From NCBI GenBank assembly GCA_028679325.1, contig JAJRBS010000066.1, positions 1 to 10,084 on the forward strand: a stretch of DNA of 10,084 bases, written 5' to 3'. Below are positions 7,949-10,084 of this stretch, piece by piece (within the stretch, counting starts at the first letter, position 1; the number at the start of each line of letters is the position of its first letter). Source of the DNA: Methanoregulaceae archaeon. Its GTDB lineage: Archaea; Halobacteriota; Methanomicrobia; Methanomicrobiales; Methanospirillaceae. Made by a program: the position numbers and the translations under genes. The notes below the pieces were generated by a model. The model was not told the origin of the DNA. It saw nothing but the letters and a program-made list of their open reading frames with translations, and did no database searches.

Positions 7949-8264
7949 TCAGTTTCTCCTTAAAACGTGAAACAAGAAGTTCCACGGCTTTCGGAAGATT
8001 TTGACTGCCCCTTCCCTTGAGATCCGCGGCTTTTCTCTCGCCTTCGGTGATGATCTCCCTGCGCCTCTTCTCAGCATTCTCCCGTGCTTCAGCAAGTTTC
8101 AGCTTCTTGTAGTCTTCCGCACCTGCGGTTGCCTTCATGACAAGGTTGTCGGCCTCGAGTTCAGCGTCGGAAATACTGCGCTTCCGTTCTGCCATGACCG
8201 TGCTGATACGTGACTGGTACTCTTCTTCGGTTGTTTTGATGTTTTTTAACACCTCAGTCTTCAT
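7935..8264 (-). CDS. ahaH: A-type ATP synthase subunit H (peripheral stalk)
   Basis: This is the first gene of the operon. AhaH is the partner of subunit E in the peripheral stalk. The 109-residue product is almost wholly an extended charged helix (runs of K, E, R, A and D from about 10 to 85, such as ENAEKRRREIITEGERKAAD). A short C-terminal segment follows (PKAVELLVSRFKEKLNVKA), typical of archaeal H and related to V-ATPase subunit G. Length is normal (about 105-110). ATG at 8264 is preceded by AGGAGGT at the right distance. The family has low sequence complexity, but position, length and the downstream subunit I make the assignment firm. Confidence 0.93.
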   Translation of the reverse strand: MKTEVLKNIKTTEEEYQSRISTVMAERKRSISDAELEADNLVMKATAGAEDYKKLKLAEARENAEKRRREIITEGERKAADLKGRGSQNLPKAVELLVSRFKEKLNVKA

Positions 8265-8267
8265 TCA

Positions 8268-8274
8268 ACCTCCT
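8268..8274 (-). promoter_or_regulatory. Strong ribosome binding site of ahaH
   Basis: AGGAGGT on the minus strand, 3 nt before ATG at 8264 (the GGAGG core lies 4 nt away). It is a near-full match to the complement of the archaeal 16S rRNA 3' end (known consensus AGGAGGTGAT) and fixes the start of the first operon gene. Confidence 0.8.
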
Positions 8275-8284
8275 CTCACGGCAG

Positions 8285-8330
8285 ATGAGATATTTGACCG
8301 AAATTGTTCTTATAGCTGTTGATATTTTTC
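8285..8330 (-). promoter_or_regulatory. Putative promoter of the ATP synthase operon
   Basis: This AT-rich stretch lies just upstream of ahaH and has two candidate archaeal TATA boxes on the minus strand. One is AAAAATATC (8321-8329), preceded by a purine-rich GGGGAG that could act as a BRE. The other is TATAAG (8309-8314). With the usual ~25-nt spacing they predict starts near 8300 or 8287 and 5' leaders of roughly 35 or 22 nt, both long enough to include the ribosome site. A third AAATATC-like site at about 8289-8295 is too close to the ATG to serve well. The choice between the first two is not settled by the sequence alone. Confidence 0.55.
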
Positions 8331-8332
8331 TC

Positions 8333-8355
8333 CCCGAAAAATCGTTTTTTTCGGG
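8333..8355. repeat. Perfect inverted repeat with 9-bp arms in the operon promoter region
   Basis: CCCGAAAAA (8333-8341) and TTTTTCGGG (8347-8355) are perfect inverted arms around a 5-nt centre. The repeat lies only a few bases upstream of the BRE/TATA candidate at 8321-8329. It could be an operator for a dimeric regulator, a transcript hairpin at the end of the upstream gene, or chance symmetry in an AT-rich spacer. It is not followed by a T-run in either direction that would make a classic hairpin terminator. Confidence 0.55.
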
Positions 8356-8429
8356 AGAATCATGAAAATAAAAGGAATACGGTTTTCCTTACAGAAATCC
8401 TGAAGCAAATAGTCCCTTTTTCTGCGCGG

Positions 8430-8435
8430 AAAAAA
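8430..8435 (-). terminator. Possible T-run terminator after the 161-aa gene
   Basis: The minus strand carries TTTTTT about 25 nt after the stop of the upstream 161-aa gene, in an otherwise non-coding spacer. Archaeal RNA polymerase can terminate at short T-runs on the non-template strand without a hairpin. This is a plausible end for the upstream transcript, but a single T6 is weak evidence. Confidence 0.35.
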
Positions 8436-8459
8436 CGGTGCAGATGATGCCTTGATGCA

Positions 8460-8945
8460 TCAGGAAGAATCCCTTCCATGCAACCCCGTTTCGCGAGAGA
8501 AGGGGGTTACAACTGCCCCTTCCGGAAGACCCTCAACCGTGATGCCCTCTGGTCCTCCGCTGATGATGATGCCGGAGAGTTCATCGGATCCGCAGAGGAG
8601 GTGCTGGTCGGGATGGGTGCCACGCTCTATCGAACAGGAAAGGCAGATCTCATGCCCGGCGGAAACCACGTACCTGAGCCTTCGCGAGCCCGGATGCTGC
8701 CGGGGAAGGACGAAGAGGGGGTGCCTGTAGGTTCTGACGAGTTCGAGCAGCATGATCGCGGGCTCAAGGTCTCCACCCTCGGGGGCCGAGACGGCGATGA
8801 TATCGCCCGTATCGACAGTGGTGCATATCTCACCGTCGAACGATTCGATGCAGAGCGGAAAACGCCGCCCCGACCTCCCGGCCAGCACAAACGAACATCT
8901 GCCCCTGATGAGGAGTAACTCACGGGGGGAAAGGGGGAAGTTCAT
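8460..8945 (-). CDS. Uncharacterised 161-aa protein with a CxxC...HxxC cluster
   Basis: I do not recognise this family. The 161-residue product has no signal peptide or membrane segment and looks like a compact soluble alpha/beta protein. Hydrophobic stretches that look like beta strands are CSFVLAGRSG (17-26), GDIIAVSA (47-54), RYVVSAG (91-97) and GIIISGGPEGITVEGL (125-140), with a helix at about 61-71 (EPAIMLLELVR). Six cysteines are present. C101 and C104 (CLSC) with H115 and C118 (HLLC) could form a metal site. I judge it real rather than a shadow because it fills the space between same-strand genes, has balanced protein-like composition, and is followed by AT-rich non-coding DNA. ATG at 8945 is the first start after an in-frame TAG at 8949-8951. 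AGGA lies about seven bases ahead as a weak ribosome site. It sits 56 nt after the BofA-family gene and is probably cotranscribed with it. Confidence 0.7.
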   Translation of the reverse strand: MNFPLSPRELLLIRGRCSFVLAGRSGRRFPLCIESFDGEICTTVDTGDIIAVSAPEGGDLEPAIMLLELVRTYRHPLFVLPRQHPGSRRLRYVVSAGHEICLSCSIERGTHPDQHLLCGSDELSGIIISGGPEGITVEGLPEGAVVTPFSRETGLHGRDSS

Positions 8946-8948
8946 CGA

Positions 8949-8993
8949 CTATCCTGTGAGAGCTCGCTCCTCCAGGTCAAAAAGATCGCACAT
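8949..8993 (-). other. 14-codon mini-ORF in frame with the 161-aa gene, ended by TAG
   Basis: Reading from ATG at 8993 gives MCDLFDLEERALTG, then TAG (8949-8951), then TCG, then the ATG of the 161-aa gene in the same frame. The peptide has a protein-like mix. No good ribosome site precedes this ATG. Possible readings are a short leader ORF coupled to the next start, a former N-terminus cut off by a nonsense change, readthrough of TAG, or chance. I see nothing else in the 56-nt gap apart from a TTTTT inside this ORF. Confidence 0.35.
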
Positions 8994-9001
8994 GAACCAT
9001 T

Positions 9002-9268
9002 TCAGGGAGCCGGATACCCGAGCAGCTGCATGACGATGACGATCAAAGCCCCCGGGACACCTCCAAGAACGCAGAGAATGACATTAACGGCATTGTACTC
9101 GATGTCTGGTTTTCCGACGTAGGCCATCAGATTGAAATAGTTGACCAGGAAGAGGATGAGAAGGCCGAGGACAGAGTTGATGATGATCTTGACGATATCC
9201 TTCAGGATAAAAATGACCACGACCGCTATCAGCAACCCGGCTATGATCAATGCCAGGTCAATGGTCAT
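9002..9268 (-). CDS. BofA-family small integral membrane protein
   Basis: This 88-residue, very hydrophobic protein has about three membrane segments (about 5-22, 28-47, 62-83). It matches the pattern of the pro-sigmaK-processing-inhibitor BofA family: NSVLGLLILFLVNYFN (31-46), then a polar loop (GKPDIEYN, 52-59), then a final helix with LGGVPGALIVI (68-78). In Bacillus, BofA restrains the site-2 protease SpoIVFB. Archaea have no sigma factors or sporulation, so that role cannot apply here and the function is unknown. A general role in holding or inhibiting a membrane protease would be inference. The ATG overlaps the TldE stop (TAATG), with GGGAGTGA just ahead, so translation is probably coupled to the TldE gene. 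Confidence 0.8.
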   Translation of the reverse strand: MTIDLALIIAGLLIAVVVIFILKDIVKIIINSVLGLLILFLVNYFNLMAYVGKPDIEYNAVNVILCVLGGVPGALIVIVMQLLGYPAP

Positions 9269-10084
9269 TATTCACTCCCGATGATGTGCTGCTTCTTTAA
9301 GCGGAGAGAGGGAATGACAAACGTTCCGACCCTCCTGGTATCGGTCCCCAGCCCTGCCACGTCCCCGAGCATTGTGAAGACATTCCCGGAAAGCATGGCT
9401 TTCCTGACCGGAAATTCGTAGCTTCCGCCTTCGACCATGAAGGGATTGCTGAGCTCCACGGAGAAGTCCCCGGAGAAGGGGTTCGCGGTGTGAGCCCCCA
9501 CGACATCCTGGATGAAAACTCCCCGTTCAGACAGGACCTCGGTGTGAGGTCCATCGATGACGATATTATGGGAACCGATGGCCGGGGATCCTCCGGGGCC
9601 CGACCGGACAGCGCTCCCGGTGCTCTCCGTTTCATAGCGGTAAGCGGTCTTGAGATCATAGGCGAAGGATTCGAGCACTCCGTTCCGGATGAACGGCAGC
9701 GGCCGGGTCATGGTCCCTTCCGCATCCCAGCCGGTGCTGTTGAGGCCGGACTCCAGCAGGGGTTCATCGGTTACGGATATGCCGGGGTCAATGATCTCCT
9801 TACCGATTGAACCCGACAGGTGAGAGCGCCCAGCATGCACGTTCCTCCCGGAGAGGGAAGGCATCAGGACGGCACCGATCAACTGTGCGGAAGCAACCGG
9901 CGACAGGATGACATCGTAATCCCCGGTCGGGAGCTCCCTGCCCTGCTCCGACTCCGATGCGTGAAAGGCCGCCCTTTCCCCGATCTCCGCCGGGTCGATA
10001 TCGTTTGTGCAGGATGTCCCGAACTCCGATCCGGTCGATTGTTCGCGGATGGTCTCGATGGAAGCCGAGACCAGGCTCCGGGAT
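9268..10084 (-). CDS. TldE/PmbA-family protein, 5' end cut by window edge
   Basis: The minus-strand frame is open from 10083 to the TAA at 9268-9270, giving the last ~271 residues. There is no start inside the window, because the frame continues upstream of the TTG at 9882 with sequence such as GDYDVILSPVASAQLIGAVL. Family features are SLSGRNVHAGRSHLSGSIG, then the glycine-rich GWDAEGTMTRPLPFIRNGVL, then AYRYETESTGSA, and the C-terminal part with NPFSGDFSVELSNPF and GTDTRRVGTFVIPSL. These are typical of the PmbA/TldE C-terminal domain. TldE pairs with TldD, the metal-bearing protease subunit, which would carry HExxxH. In bacteria the pair matures peptides such as microcin B17, and archaeal substrates are largely unknown. 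A TldD gene may lie upstream, outside the window. Full-length members are about 430-450 aa, so over a third is missing. Confidence 0.88.
   Translation of the reverse strand, partial: SRSLVSASIETIREQSTGSEFGTSCTNDIDPAEIGERAAFHASESEQGRELPTGDYDVILSPVASAQLIGAVLMPSLSGRNVHAGRSHLSGSIGKEIIDPGISVTDEPLLESGLNSTGWDAEGTMTRPLPFIRNGVLESFAYDLKTAYRYETESTGSAVRSGPGGSPAIGSHNIVIDGPHTEVLSERGVFIQDVVGAHTANPFSGDFSVELSNPFMVEGGSYEFPVRKAMLSGNVFTMLGDVAGLGTDTRRVGTFVIPSLRLKKQHIIGSE

Noticed and set aside
8453..8462. 10-bp palindrome TGATGCATCA at the stop of the 161-aa gene
   Set aside because: Short, self-complementary only over 10 bp with no spacer, and easily expected by chance.
8478..8918. 146-codon open frame on the plus strand opposite the 161-aa gene
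   Set aside because: This is the only place where strand choice was in doubt. The plus product is polar, rich in R, P, G and D, and lacks regular hydrophobic structure. The minus product has strand-like hydrophobic segments and fits its same-strand neighbours.

Overview
This window looks like part of a methanogen chromosome, most likely order Methanomicrobiales. The grounds are a complete archaeal A-type (A1AO) ATP synthase operon in the order H-I-K-E-C-F-A-B-D, which is the order of the Methanosarcina aha operon, archaeal-style Shine-Dalgarno sites (GGAGG/GGTGA), and TATA-like promoter sequence in the only long spacer. Protein flavour and moderately high GC suggest Methanomicrobiales. That placement is from recognition and was not tested by a search. 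Every supported gene is on the minus strand, so transcription runs from high to low coordinates.

Upstream block (10084 to 8460, in transcription order): the C-terminal ~271 codons of a TldE/PmbA-family protein, cut by the window edge; a BofA-family small membrane protein (88 aa) whose ATG overlaps the tldE stop as TAATG; and a 161-aa protein I do not recognise, with a CxxC...HxxC cluster. Just before that last gene is a 14-codon mini-ORF in the same frame, separated from it by a single TAG. A T-run follows this block and may end its transcript.

Spacer (8459 to 8265): 195 nt, AT-rich, holding a T6 run, a 9-bp-arm inverted repeat, two candidate TATA boxes and a strong Shine-Dalgarno. It is the likely promoter region of the ATP synthase operon.

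ATP synthase block (8264 to 1): H and E form the peripheral stalks. I is the membrane stator with the conserved arginine. K is the short two-helix c-ring subunit. C is the rotor-to-ring adaptor. F and D are the central stalk. A is the catalytic subunit and B the non-catalytic one. Genes overlap or lie 0 to 12 nt apart, which implies translational coupling. AhaD runs off the left edge after 197 codons, so its end and any genes beyond are not seen. Together these subunits make the membrane motor that turns the Na+ and/or H+ gradient built by methanogenesis into ATP.

I found no RNA genes, CRISPR arrays, insertion sequences or clear signs of horizontal transfer. This is mostly a well-known operon. 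The parts worth a second look are the upstream small genes, the in-frame TAG, the palindrome in the operon promoter, and the ion-site residues of the c subunit.
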